The notes under the pieces were generated by a model. The model did no database searches. It saw only the letters and a program-made list of their open reading frames with translations, and had not been told where the DNA came from. Positions 9,705 to 19,089 of a stretch of 64,000 nt of DNA are shown piece by piece; position 1 is the first letter of the stretch; the number at the start of each line of letters is the position of its first letter. Where the stretch lies: NCBI GenBank assembly GCA_026129905.1, contig JAHCHE010000007.1, forward strand, positions 124,001-188,000, in the 5' to 3' direction. Source of the stretch: Bryobacteraceae bacterium. GTDB taxonomy: Bacteria; Acidobacteriota; Terriglobia; Bryobacterales; Bryobacteraceae. Position numbers and translations under genes: made by a program.

Positions 9705-10997
9705 GTGAACGCGCAAACAAGGCCGACATTCGGATCGTTGAGCGGCGCCGTGCTGTCCACTGCCGGAGTCGCGATCGGCCTTGGCAACATCTGGCGGTTC
9801 CCTTACATGATGGGCGCGTTCGGCGGGATCTGGTTTCTGGGCACGTACGTCGCCTGCGTGCTCGGCGTCGGCATTCCGGCGCTGATGTGCGAATGGGCGC
9901 TGGGCCGCGCGACCGGCAGGGGACCTTGGGGGGCGTTTGAGAGCGCTTCGATGCCGGGCGGACGATATTGGGGTTACGCGCTGGGGTTGTCCATCTTCAT
10001 GGCCGCGTCATACTACGTCGTGGTTATAGGCTGGGTGGCTCGTTACCTGGTCCTGTTCGCCGCGGGCGGAAACGTGGAATCGCCTCACGCGGAATTCGCC
10101 GGATTCGCCGGCCGGCCGTGGACCCAGTTCATCTATATCTGGCCGTGCATTCTGCTATGCGGGGCGGCGCTGGGGTTCGGCGTTCGTCGAGGCATCGAGC
10201 GTATCAGCAAGTGGGGAACGCCGGTTTTCCTCCTGGTTTTCGTGGCGCTCGCGGCGCGAAGTCTCACGCTCGAGGGCGCGTGGAGGCAGACGGTGGCCTA
10301 CCTGGCGGCGCCGGGCGAGTTCAGCCCCCGTACCGTGCTCGCCGCGCTGGGGCAGTGCATCTTCTCACTGGCTCTCGGGGGAACGTCGATGGTGGTCTAC
10401 GGCAGCTACCTGCAACGACGGCATCCGATCGCGCCGGGCGCGGTGGCTACGGCGGGACTCGACCTGGCGGCGTCGTTGATCGCCGCTCTCATCGTCATTC
10501 CGCCCGCCTTGGTTTTCGGCATCCGCCTCGAGAGCGGACCGCCGCTGCTTTTTGAAGCGGCTCCCGCCCTGTTCCAGGCGATGCCTGCCGGAGGAAACCT
10601 CCTGGCTGTTCTCTTCCTGCTGGCTGCGTGGATCTGCGCGATGCTGTCGCTGATGGGGGCTTACGAGGTGATTGTCGCGGGCATTCAGGATCGTCTGAAC
10701 TGGCCACGCTCTCGCGCGCTGGCGCTGCTGGTTGGATTGCAGAGCGTCTTGATCGTCCCCGCGCTGCACAGCCTGGACTACATCTTCTACAGCGATCTTT
10801 TCTGGGGTTCGACGATGCAGCCCGTGGGCGCGGCCGCCGCGGTCTGCGCCGTAGCATGGGGCTTCGGCCGCGTCCGAACCATCGAAGAATGGACGCGAGG
10901 CGGTGGAGTGCCCTTTGCCCCGTGGCTGTTCTTCTGGGTGAAGTACGTCGTGCCGGCCGCAATCCTCGCCGGACTCATTTACGGGTGGTTCGGATAG
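9705..10997 (+). CDS. Neurotransmitter:sodium symporter (SNF/NSS) family transporter
   Basis: 430 residues, starting at GTG after a GGAG ribosome site five bases upstream. The first helix carries GVAIGLGNIWRFPYMMG, the unwound TM1 Na+/substrate site of LeuT-fold transporters. About eleven to twelve hydrophobic segments follow, and the ALGQCIFSLALGG stretch corresponds to TM6. The family imports amino acids or related amines with Na+. The length is slightly short compared with eukaryotic members but normal for bacterial ones. It stands alone; the downstream gene is convergent. Confidence 0.88.
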   Translation: MNAQTRPTFGSLSGAVLSTAGVAIGLGNIWRFPYMMGAFGGIWFLGTYVACVLGVGIPALMCEWALGRATGRGPWGAFESASMPGGRYWGYALGLSIFMAASYYVVVIGWVARYLVLFAAGGNVESPHAEFAGFAGRPWTQFIYIWPCILLCGAALGFGVRRGIERISKWGTPVFLLVFVALAARSLTLEGAWRQTVAYLAAPGEFSPRTVLAALGQCIFSLALGGTSMVVYGSYLQRRHPIAPGAVATAGLDLAASLIAALIVIPPALVFGIRLESGPPLLFEAAPALFQAMPAGGNLLAVLFLLAAWICAMLSLMGAYEVIVAGIQDRLNWPRSRALALLVGLQSVLIVPALHSLDYIFYSDLFWGSTMQPVGAAAAVCAVAWGFGRVRTIEEWTRGGGVPFAPWLFFWVKYVVPAAILAGLIYGWFG

Positions 10998-11080
10998 CGG
11001 GCGCCGCACGAGCGCCGCGGGTCCGGGAGAGATGGTTCCCCCGGGCGCCGAGGACCAACCGACGGGAGCCCGCGTGGGCG

Positions 11081-13543
11081 CTACTCCGATCGAAGAGCAT
11101 CGACCGGGTCGAGTTTCGCGGCGCGGCGCGCCGGAACGTATGCCGCGAGGGCGGCGACGGAGACGAGGATCAGGCATGCGGCGGCGATCACGGCCGGGTC
11201 AGCGGGCTTGACGCCAAAGATCATTGTCTTCATGTAACGGGACAAGCCGAGACTGGCCACCGCTCCCGCGGCGGCGCCGGCGACGGCCAGACGCACGCCC
11301 TGCCCGACGACCATGCCGCGCAGGCGCCCCGGCGCCGCGCCAAGAGCCAGGCGGATGCCGAGTTCATTGGTACGCTGCCGCACCGAGTAGGCGACGAGGC
11401 CGTAGACGCCGACCGCAGCCAGCAGCAGCGCCAGAACCGCGAAGGCCGACAGCAGCAGCGCGTGAAAGTCGCTGCGCGACGCGGATTGCCGCACAACCTC
11501 CTCCATCGACCGCATGCGTGCCACAGCCAGCCCGCCGCTGGCCGACTTCAGCTCGCGCTGGATGGCTGCGCCAAGCGAATGCGGTTCGGCCGCGGCGCGA
11601 ACGGCCCAGGTCAGCGGCAGCACGCGGGCGTCAATGGCGGTCATGCCGTTGGGGACCTGCGCCAGCGGCATGTAGATCATCGGCCCGGGCTCCTGGTGGA
11701 TGCCGATGTCCCTCACATCGCCGGCCACGCCGACAATTCCGCGGGGCGGGGCCGCGAAATCCGGACCAAGGTACTTATCGATAGTGATGCGCTGTCCGAT
11801 GGGGTTGGCGTCTGGCTAGAACCGACCGGCCATCGCCTGGCTGACGATGGCAACGCCGGGCATGGCGGCTGTGTCGCGGCTGGTAAACGCGCGGCCGGCG
11901 AGAAGAGGGATCCGAAAAACCGAGAAGTAGTCCGGCGAGACGGGGCGCATAAGCGCGGTTCCGTGAACGAGACCGGCGTCGAGCGGCCTGCCTTCAACGA
12001 TGAATGTCGAGTTGAACGCCAGTTCGACCGGGAGCGTCCAACTCGAGGCGGCGGCGATAACCGCGGGCAGGCGCCGGATGCGATCGGCCGCGTCTTCGAC
12101 CAGCCGGGCGACGGCGGCGGTGTCCTGAAAGCGGGTCCCCCGGAGCGAGATCTCGAACGTCAGGATGCGCTGAGGGTCGATGCCAGGATCGGTCTGGCGC
12201 AGCGCCGCAAACGTGCGGATCATCAGGCCGGCGCCGATCACGAGCAGGACCGCGAGCGCCACCTGCGTCGCGACCAGGATCGACCTGATCCTCGCCGCCC
12301 GGCCGCCCGTACCTGTCCGGGCGCCGCCCTGCTTCATCGCGGAGACCAGGTCCGTTCGCGAGTTTTCCAGCGCCGGCGCCAGGCCGAAGACGACGACAGC
12401 GCACAAGGAAGCCGCACCGGTGAATGCCAGCACACGCCAGTCGAGCGAAACCGCCGTGCCCGGCGCGGCGCCGGGAAGCGCCCCGGGATTCCAGGCCGCC
12501 AGCGTTCGGATGCATAGCTGTCCCAGCGCCAGCCCGAAGGCGCCGCCGGCGACTGCCAGCAGCAGACTCTCGGCAAGCAGTTGCCTCACCAACCGTCTCC
12601 GGCTTGCCCCGACGGCCGCGCGAACGGAGATCTCCCGGCGCCGGGCGGCGCCTCGAGCAAGCAGCAGGTTTGCCACGTTCGAGCAGGCGATCGACAACAC
12701 CAGCGCAACGGTGACGAACAGGACGAGCAACGGCGCGCGGAGGTCGCCGGCGCGCGTCTCGCGAAGCGGCCGCGCTTGAAAGCCCGCGTCGGGGTTGAAC
12801 AGCGGGAAGCGGCGCCGAAATTCCTCCACCGCCAGCTTCAACCGCGCATTCGCCTGATCGATCCCGGTTCCTTTTCGCAGGCGGGCCGCGACCCGCAGGT
12901 AGTGCGCGTGGGAAACGCTGTTGGGGTCGGCCTGCAAGGGAAGCCAAAGATCCGCCGGCGGATCCGGGCGGAATTCGGGCGCGAGGACGCCGATCACCAC
13001 GTAGGGCTCGTTGCCGAGAGAGATCGCGCGGCCCAGAGAAGAAGGATCCCGGTTGAACCGGCGCATCCATAAAGCGTCGCTGATGACGGCTACCCGCGCG
13101 CCGCCGGGCCGGTCTTCGCCGGCAGTGAACGTGCGGCCGGCCGCCAGCGGGGCGCCAAACAACCGGAAATAACCGCGGGAAACGTGGATCGCCTTTACCT
13201 GTTCCGGTTCTCCGGCGCCGACGATGTTCACTCCCGGGCCGCCAAAGTCGTAGGCCGCAGACTCCTCAAAGACGTCGTCCTGTTCGGTCAGGAGATTGAA
13301 TTCGGGAATCGAAAACATGAGGCCCGCGCCGTCGGGCGTCGTGAACCACAGTTGGACGATCCGCGCGGGTTCGGGATAGGGCAGAGGTTCGAACAGGGTG
13401 GCGTTGATCAGGGAGAAGACGGCCGTGTTGGCTCCGATACCTAGAGCGAGCGTGGTCACCGCGGCGCATGCGAATGCGGGGCTGCGCCGAAGGGACCGCA
13501 GCGCGAACCGGAGGTCCTGAAACGCCGACTCGAGCGTTGCCAT
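11081..13543 (-). pseudogene. ADOP-type MacB/FtsX permease interrupted by an in-frame TAG
   Basis: Translation starts at the ATG at 13543, after a GGAGGGG ribosome site, with MATLESAFQDLRFALRSLRR. The first 575 residues contain an FtsX/MacB permease half with periplasmic core and the motif SVRAAVGASRRRLVRQLLAE. At 11818-11816 the codon is TAG, exactly where these permeases have Trp in F-W-P-x-x-N-P-I-G. The same frame then continues (DANPIGQRITI) for about 240 more residues to the expected C-terminal PARRAAKLDPVDALRSE. Without the stop the product would be 820 residues, normal for this acidobacterial family. A single G-to-A change of TGG explains it. Either a true nonsense mutation or a sequencing error; no frame change is needed. 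Such permeases usually form a macrolide-exporter-like complex or act in envelope stress. Confidence 0.85.
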
Positions 13544-13714
13544 GAGAATCCCCTCCGCGGAACCGCCTCGGAAGCAGTTCTGCGCCAACGATGAGCCACC
13601 CGCTGCCGGGGACTGTCCGGTTGGCGCACAGATAACACTCATCCTGACACAGACGGGAAGACCGTGAAGGGGCGCGGGAGCGGTAGGCGGTGGTGGCGGG
13701 ACTGGGAGACCCGC

Positions 13715-13732
13715 GCAGCCTTACGAGGCTGC
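13715..13732. repeat. Small perfect hairpin with UACG loop, REP-like copy 1
   Basis: GCAGCCT and AGGCTGC form a perfect seven-pair stem closed by TACG, a UNCG-type tetraloop. The flank CCCCGCAG (to 13739) continues a sequence shared with the long palindrome at 41235-41278. It lies just downstream of the small membrane-protein gene at 13751 and upstream of the ADOP gene leader. Confidence 0.55.
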
Positions 13733-13750
13733 CCCGCAGACACAGTAGTA

Positions 13751-14173
13751 CTAGAGCGACGAGCGGGACCGGCCGGGAGCATGCGGCAAGGGCTTCTTCG
13801 ACGCCGCGTGCGTGAGAAGCGAACCATTCGGGGCGCCCGGCGGCAAGCCGTCGTCGATGCCCATGGCCTGCTCCAACATTTCGGCGGGCAGGGTTTCGAT
13901 CAAGCGCACCATGATCTTCAGCGCCCCCATAGGGTTGGGCGCCGCGGCCGTCGTATGGAGAGCGCGATTGTAGCGTTGCTGGGAACCGGCTTGAACTTCC
14001 AGCCGCCGCTCGTGGAGCGAAGCGGCCGCGGCGAAGCGGCGAGCTTCGCACCAGTCTGCCGCCCGCAGGAGAGAGAGCGCGCCGAATCGCAAGAGGTTGA
14101 CGCTCCCATTGTGAATCAGGACCAGCGCCCCGAACAGGGCAAGTAGAATCGCAATGCCTAAAGCTACCTGCAT
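13751..14173 (-). CDS. Small protein with one N-terminal membrane helix, unknown function
   Basis: 140 residues beginning MQVALGIAILLALFGALVL, a clear membrane anchor, then a charged and Ala/Arg-rich soluble part (about residues 35-140) with the segment ALKIMVRLIETLPAEMLEQA likely helical. An AGGA ribosome-like site lies about eight bases before the ATG. I do not recognise a family. The opposite strand has an overlapping open frame, but this frame has the better start and a membrane segment. It may be a lineage-specific envelope protein. Confidence 0.5.
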   Translation of the reverse strand: MQVALGIAILLALFGALVLIHNGSVNLLRFGALSLLRAADWCEARRFAAAASLHERRLEVQAGSQQRYNRALHTTAAAPNPMGALKIMVRLIETLPAEMLEQAMGIDDGLPPGAPNGSLLTHAASKKPLPHAPGRSRSSL

Positions 14174-14356
14174 AATATCCTCGCTACCCGACGCGGCGGC
14201 GCGGGCGGTCGCTGCGCGCCTGGACTCCTACTTACCAGTGCTGTCGGAAAGCGGAGAATCTCGGCCGGTGAGACGGTAGGCAGGTTGGGATCTGAATATC
14301 GATTTTCCTCCGGAAAGCATGAAGAGAATCGGGCGAATCGCCGATGGAAGGGAGCC

Positions 14357-14515
14357 ATGGCACGGATCGGCTTTGCGCTTCTCGTCGCACATCAGAACGG
14401 CGCCTCGTACAGACAGCTTGCGGATAAGCTGGACCTGCCTGTCGATTGGGTTGAGGAGCGGGTCGAGGCTGCGCGGCTGTGTCTTCCCGAACCTTTGGGG
14501 CCGGCGGCTCGATGA
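14357..14515 (+). CDS. Small helix-turn-helix protein
   Basis: 52 residues from an ATG with a strong ribosome site (GGAAGGGAG, four bases upstream). The sequence ASYRQLADKLDLPVDWVEER reads as a helix-turn-helix resembling sigma region 4 or MarR/ArsR-like recognition helices, followed by a second helix VEAARLCL. Too short for a full regulator; it may be a lineage-specific DNA-binding peptide. It precedes the secreted toroid protein, in a different frame. Confidence 0.5.
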   Translation: MARIGFALLVAHQNGASYRQLADKLDLPVDWVEERVEAARLCLPEPLGPAAR

Positions 14516-14549
14516 CGACAACCGGGTCCGAAAGATAGAATTATGGATC

Positions 14550-16433
14550 GTGCGGGTAGATACAGGATACAGGTGGTGGAAGGGGCTCCGCGGCGGGCTG
14601 TTGGTCGCCGTGGCCGCCGCGGTGTTCTCGGCGGGCGCGCCCGCGGAGCAGGTCATTGAACTGACCGAGCCGATGTCGCCGCCCGAGTGGGCGCTGCTGG
14701 AGCGAGCGGTGTTGCGCGCCGGTTCGGAGGCGGTGGAGCGGTTCTACGACCGGTATTTCGACCAACGCGGCTACCTCGAACACGTTGCTCGGTGGGGGAT
14801 TCTGGACGGAACGGACGACGCGATCGAGACGTTCCACAACTGGACGTTGTTTCATGCGGTGGGCGCATCCGACCTGGTGTTGGATCGCTACCGGCAGGCT
14901 CTCGAAGGGCACCTCCGCCAGTACTCCCAGGTGAAGACGACAACGACCGACATCGCCAGGAACGGCGTCTATCACCGCGAATTTTACGGCTACACGGACT
15001 GGCTGCACGCCGCCGAGGGGCTGCGCGGCTTTTTCTTTCAGGGGTTGGCCGATCCGGCCGACGCCCGCTACGTTGAGCGGATGCGGCGGTTCGCCGGCCT
15101 TTATATGAATGAAGATCCAGCCGCTCCAAACTACGACCCGAAACATCGCATTATCCGCAGCGTCCTGAACGGCTCCAGGGGGCCTTTGCTCCGCGAACTG
15201 ACTCGCGAGGATTGGATCGGCGATCCGGTTCCGGGCCTGTTTCACCTCCTCCACAGCGAGAAGGGCGACCAGACGATGCTGGATTTCGAGGCGGAGTACC
15301 CGTCGATGCTCGACGCGGTGAACGACCCGGTGTTCCGATCGGCGGCCGGAGACAATCCTTTGAACCTGGCGGTTACGAATCTGGCGACAGCCGCCTATAT
15401 GCTGACGGGGGAAACGAAATACCGCGATTGGACGCTCGAATACGCGAACGCGTGGCGGGAACGTACGGAGGCCAATGGCGGCATCATACCCGGCAATATC
15501 GGGCTGGACGGGACCATTGGCGGCGCGTACGGCGGCAAGTGGTACAAGGGCATCTTCATGTGGGACCGCGAACGGTACGAGGGCAGTCTGGCCTCGTGGG
15601 GCATGTGGCCGGGCTTCGGCAACGCCTACCTGCTCACGGGCGACAGGAAGTGGATCGACGCGTTGCGCCGGCAAATCGACCTGGTCTATGCGCAAGGCCG
15701 GGAGGTCAACGGCCGGTTCATGACGCCGAACAACTACGGGGATAAGGGCTGGTACCGGCTGCGCGAATACACGTTCACGCACGAACTGGCGAAGATCTGG
15801 ACCTGGACGATGGAACCGCGGGACCGCGAGCGACTCCCCGCCGAAGGTTGGATTGCGTTTCTGTCCGGGAGCGATCCCGGCTATCCGGAAAGAGCTCTGC
15901 GCCGGGAGTTACAGTTCATCCGACAGCGGGCCGAGCAGTCGCGGCGCGATCCGACGACACCGGACAGCCGGCTGGCGGATTGGCCCTTGCAGCACAACCC
16001 CGTCACCGCGCGCGCCCTCGTCGAACTGGCATTTGGCGGGCATCGCATCGACAACGCGCTGGACCGGCTGTTCGGCGTGCTGCACTGCCGCGTCCGGCAC
16101 TTCGATCCCGAGCGGCGGCGCCCTGGGTTGCCGGAGGATGTCGCGGCGCTGGTGACGTCGATGGATGCCAGGTCGGCGAGTCTGACGCTGGTGAATACGA
16201 ACCAGATCGAGGCAAGGACTGTGATCGTGCAAGGCGGCGCCTACGGCGAACACCAGATCCGCGAAGTCGAGGCCGCGGGCCGCAAGTACGCGGTGAACCG
16301 GCGGTACTTCACGGTCCGCCTTGCGCCAGGCGCGGGAGCGCAACTGCTCATCCGCGACAGCCGTTACGCGAATCAGCCGACCATGGCGATGCCCTGGTTC
16401 GGCGAGACGCCGCCGGCGCGATGGGCAGACTGA
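14550..16433 (+). CDS. Secreted alpha/alpha-toroid-like protein, unknown function
   Basis: About 627 residues from the GTG at 14550; the start is uncertain because the frame is open further upstream across the small HTH gene. A hydrophobic signal segment (GGLLVAVAAAVFSAGAPAE) opens the protein. The body is rich in helical repeats with aromatic motifs (YDRYFDQRGYLEHVARWG, YKGIFMWDRERYEGSLASWG, GMWPGFGNAYLLTGD) as in six-hairpin glycosidases and related toroids. The last about 110 residues look like a beta domain. Probably exported and acting on a carbohydrate, but no catalytic residue can be assigned. Similar proteins are common beside glycan-degradation genes in this lineage. Confidence 0.6.
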   Translation: MRVDTGYRWWKGLRGGLLVAVAAAVFSAGAPAEQVIELTEPMSPPEWALLERAVLRAGSEAVERFYDRYFDQRGYLEHVARWGILDGTDDAIETFHNWTLFHAVGASDLVLDRYRQALEGHLRQYSQVKTTTTDIARNGVYHREFYGYTDWLHAAEGLRGFFFQGLADPADARYVERMRRFAGLYMNEDPAAPNYDPKHRIIRSVLNGSRGPLLRELTREDWIGDPVPGLFHLLHSEKGDQTMLDFEAEYPSMLDAVNDPVFRSAAGDNPLNLAVTNLATAAYMLTGETKYRDWTLEYANAWRERTEANGGIIPGNIGLDGTIGGAYGGKWYKGIFMWDRERYEGSLASWGMWPGFGNAYLLTGDRKWIDALRRQIDLVYAQGREVNGRFMTPNNYGDKGWYRLREYTFTHELAKIWTWTMEPRDRERLPAEGWIAFLSGSDPGYPERALRRELQFIRQRAEQSRRDPTTPDSRLADWPLQHNPVTARALVELAFGGHRIDNALDRLFGVLHCRVRHFDPERRRPGLPEDVAALVTSMDARSASLTLVNTNQIEARTVIVQGGAYGEHQIREVEAAGRKYAVNRRYFTVRLAPGAGAQLLIRDSRYANQPTMAMPWFGETPPARWAD

Positions 16434-16674
16434 GGTAAGCCGCAGGCGGTAAGGGCGGGAGGAGGTAGTGAGCACGGCATGTAGGGAAGGCGATCGGCAG
16501 CGAGTGGGGGAGGCTCGGGACTGGCGGGAGTCGCGGACCCGAACGCCAGCGGAAGGTCCGGCGGCCAGTCAGGGAGTCGGAGAGGGCTTCTGCATGCCCG
16601 AGGACAAGATCTGGCGCGAAGACACCCCCTGGAAGTTCCCCTCCTCATCGGCTCCTGATAGGCCCTCCTCGCGT

Positions 16675-17805
16675 TTACGGCAGAACGGCGATCGCTTCGT
16701 CGATCTCGTCCGGCGAGATATAAAAGTGGGGCGAGGCGCGGACCCAGCCTTGGCGCGGCGCAACGATGATCCTCCGGTCGCGCAACTGGCGGGTCAGGAC
16801 GCGGCTGTCCACCCCGTCCTTGCGGAAGGAGACGATTCCGGAACGGGCGCCATTCGCGGAAGGACCAAGCGTTTCGTAACCCTTGGCGGCAGCGCCGTCC
16901 GTCAGGCGGTCGGCGAGGGCGAGCACGGCTTCTCCAATCGGCTGGATGCCGACCCTGAGGAGATACTCGATGGAAGCCCGGAGCCCGAAGCAGCCGACGG
17001 TGTTCAGCGTGCCACATTCGTAGCGGCCGGCATCCGGGCGGAGAGTCATGTCGCGGGAAGCGTAATCGGCGTAACGGGCGACGTTGGTCCAGCCGAATTC
17101 AACCGGCTCGATGGAATCCTGTAAATCCTTATTTACATAGAGAATGCCGCAGCCTTCGGGGCCGAGCAGCCACTTGTGCCCGTCGGCCGCCAGCGCATGG
17201 ATGCCCGAGGCGCGGACGTCAACCGGGAATACGCCGAGGCCCTGGATGGCATCCACGAAGTAGAGGCAGTTGTGACGGCGGCAGATTCGCCCGATCGCAT
17301 CCAGGTCCACGCGGTAGCCGCTCAGGTAATTGACGAAGCTGATGGCGAGCAGGCGCGCGCCCCGGCAGGCGGCGTCGATCACGTCGAGCGGAGCCTCGAT
17401 CGAGAGCCTGTCGACGCGAATTCCCCGAGCTTCCAACCGCAGCCAGGGATAAAAGTTAGCGGGAAATTCCTCATGAAACGCTACAACTTTGTCCCCAGGC
17501 CTCCAGTCCAACCCGATCGCGACGGTCGCGATGCCCTCGGACGTGTTCTTCACAATGGCGATTTCGCTCCGGTCCGCGCCGATGAGTTGGGCCGCGGCAA
17601 CTCGGAGACCTTCGTAAGCGTCCAGCCACTCGTGGTAGTGGAGAGAACCGTGGGCGCAGGCGTCCTCGGCAAGCGATTTCATCGCTTCGGCGGCCTGCCG
17701 CACCAGCGGCGCCACGGCGGCGTGGTTGAGGTAGATCAGGTTCGCGGTGACCGGAAAGTCTGGGCGATGCCGTTGCCAGAGGGCGGTTTCGCTGTAACCC
17801 ATCAA
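16675..17805 (-). CDS. PLP-dependent class V aminotransferase / cysteine-desulfurase-like protein
   Basis: 376 residues. The fold-type I PLP signature is clear: the internal Lys lies in AADGHKWLLGPEGCG near residue 226, preceded by the PLP-contacting Asp in YFVDAIQGLG. N-terminal IYLNHAAVAPLV is the usual substrate-binding start. It lacks the obvious C-terminal active-site Cys loop of SufS/IscS, so it is better called an aminotransferase class V-fold protein (isopenicillin-N-epimerase or kynureninase-like) than a desulfurase. No adjacent partner gene suggests a pathway. Confidence 0.85.
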   Translation of the reverse strand: MMGYSETALWQRHRPDFPVTANLIYLNHAAVAPLVRQAAEAMKSLAEDACAHGSLHYHEWLDAYEGLRVAAAQLIGADRSEIAIVKNTSEGIATVAIGLDWRPGDKVVAFHEEFPANFYPWLRLEARGIRVDRLSIEAPLDVIDAACRGARLLAISFVNYLSGYRVDLDAIGRICRRHNCLYFVDAIQGLGVFPVDVRASGIHALAADGHKWLLGPEGCGILYVNKDLQDSIEPVEFGWTNVARYADYASRDMTLRPDAGRYECGTLNTVGCFGLRASIEYLLRVGIQPIGEAVLALADRLTDGAAAKGYETLGPSANGARSGIVSFRKDGVDSRVLTRQLRDRRIIVAPRQGWVRASPHFYISPDEIDEAIAVLP

Positions 17806-17902
17806 GAAGACTATACGTTAAGTAGATGAGGGACCGCAGGGGTAGCAGGGCCCACGCAGCGAGCGCCGCGAGTTTTCGATTCGATTTGCGGCGCTATGAG
17901 TC

Positions 17903-17908
17903 TATAAT
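17903..17908 (+). promoter_or_regulatory. Consensus -10 element upstream of the M48 protease gene
   Basis: TATAAT matches the sigma-70 -10 consensus exactly in otherwise GC-rich sequence. A convincing -35 is lacking: the hexamer 17 bases upstream is TTCGAT. It would give a leader of about 100 bases before the gene at 18017. Confidence 0.4.
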
Positions 17909-18016
17909 GTGGGTAGGAGCTTGTGAAGCGCCCGCTAACCGTTTAGAGGGTGAGGGATCGGAAACGGGTGGGCTTCCGCGCAGGCTGCCGGAGCGGTCCG
18001 GATAAGGAGCTGTCGC

Positions 18017-19009
18017 ATGACGCGTCTGGTTTACAGGAATTTTGCCACATTGGCGTTGGTACTGGCCTTACTGCCGGCGACCGTGCTCGCGAAAAATAAG
18101 AAGAAAGATCCGGAAGAAATCGGCAATCGCGAGGTCGGGAGGGGCGTGAACTTCTACTCGCTGGAGCGTGAGATCGCGCTGGGCAAGAGCTACGCGCAGG
18201 AGATCGAGCGCCAGGCGAAGATGGTGGACGACCCTGTGGTCACCGAGTACGTGAATCGCGTGGGGCAGAACATCGTGCGGAACTCGGACGTGAAGGTCCC
18301 GGTGACGATCAAGGTGATCGACAGCGAGGAAGTGAATGCGTTCGCGCTGCCGGGCGGGTTTTTCTTCGTGAATAGCGGGCTGCTGCTGAAGGCGGAAACC
18401 GAGGCGGAGCTTGCCGGCGTGATGGCCCACGAGCTGGCGCACATCGCGGCCCGGCACGGAACGCGTCAGGCGACCCGCGGAGAAATCATCAACATCGCCT
18501 CGATCCCGCTGATCTTCATGGGCGGCTGGAGCGGCTACGGCATCCGCCAGGGCGCCAGCGTGCTCATCCCGATGGGCTTCCTGAAGTTCTCGCGCGACTT
18601 CGAGAAGGAAGCGGATCTGCTCGGTCTGCAGTACCTTTACAAAGCGGGCTACGATCCCACCGCGTTCGTGGACTTCTTCGAGAAGCTTCAGGCGGCGGAG
18701 AAACGCAAGCCCGGCACGATGGCGAAGGTTTTCTCCTCGCACCCGCCGACGGGTGACCGCATCAAGAACGCCCAGCGGAACATCGAGGAGATCCTCACCA
18801 ACAAGCCGGAGTACGTGGTTACCACCTCGGAGTTCAACAAGGTGAAATCGCGGCTGGCGATGCTTCAGAACCGCCGGGTCTCGCCGGACGAGGACCCCAA
18901 CCGCCCGACGCTGCGGAAGAAGGGTTCCGGCCGCGTGGACTCCGAAGGCAACGAGATTCCCGCTTCCGAGGAGGACGAGGACCGTCCGACCCTGAAGCGA
19001 AGGAACTGA
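18017..19009 (+). CDS. M48 family metalloprotease, BepA-like
   Basis: 330 residues. The N-terminus is a signal peptide ending VLAKNKK. The zinc site HELAH is seen in MAHELAHIAARHG near residue 140, with the third ligand Glu in FEKEADLLGLQYLYKAGYD. FALPGGFFFVNSGLL is the usual edge strand. The C-terminal about 60 residues are charged, with RPTLRKKG and RPTLKRRN as two similar short repeats; TPR repeats of full-length BepA are absent. Family members degrade misfolded envelope proteins in the periplasm. The ribosome site AGGAGC lies nine bases before the ATG. A strong hairpin terminator follows. Confidence 0.88.
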   Translation: MTRLVYRNFATLALVLALLPATVLAKNKKKDPEEIGNREVGRGVNFYSLEREIALGKSYAQEIERQAKMVDDPVVTEYVNRVGQNIVRNSDVKVPVTIKVIDSEEVNAFALPGGFFFVNSGLLLKAETEAELAGVMAHELAHIAARHGTRQATRGEIINIASIPLIFMGGWSGYGIRQGASVLIPMGFLKFSRDFEKEADLLGLQYLYKAGYDPTAFVDFFEKLQAAEKRKPGTMAKVFSSHPPTGDRIKNAQRNIEEILTNKPEYVVTTSEFNKVKSRLAMLQNRRVSPDEDPNRPTLRKKGSGRVDSEGNEIPASEEDEDRPTLKRRN

Positions 19010-19037
19010 GCTCCTCTTTCGGCAATCACGCATTTCG

Positions 19038-19072
19038 CCCACCGCCGGCCAAGCGCTGCGGTGGGCTTTCTT
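19038..19072 (+). terminator. Intrinsic terminator after the M48 protease gene
   Basis: CCCACCGC (19038-19045) pairs with GCGGTGGG (19058-19065) and is followed by CTTTCTT. It stands 28 bases after the stop codon and just before the end of the convergent methyltransferase gene. Confidence 0.7.
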
Positions 19073-19089
19073 GTGTCCGCAAGGGCAGA

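Noticed and set aside
10365-12779. Long open frames opposite the ADOP gene (for example 10628-12517 on the plus strand)
   Set aside because: Arg/Gly/His-rich shadow translations of high-GC coding sequence without any family motif; the minus-strand permease explains the region.
11081-13543. Pyrrolysine or programmed readthrough at the TAG of the ADOP gene
   Set aside because: The codon replaces a conserved Trp, the family does not use pyrrolysine, and no pyl genes are in the window.
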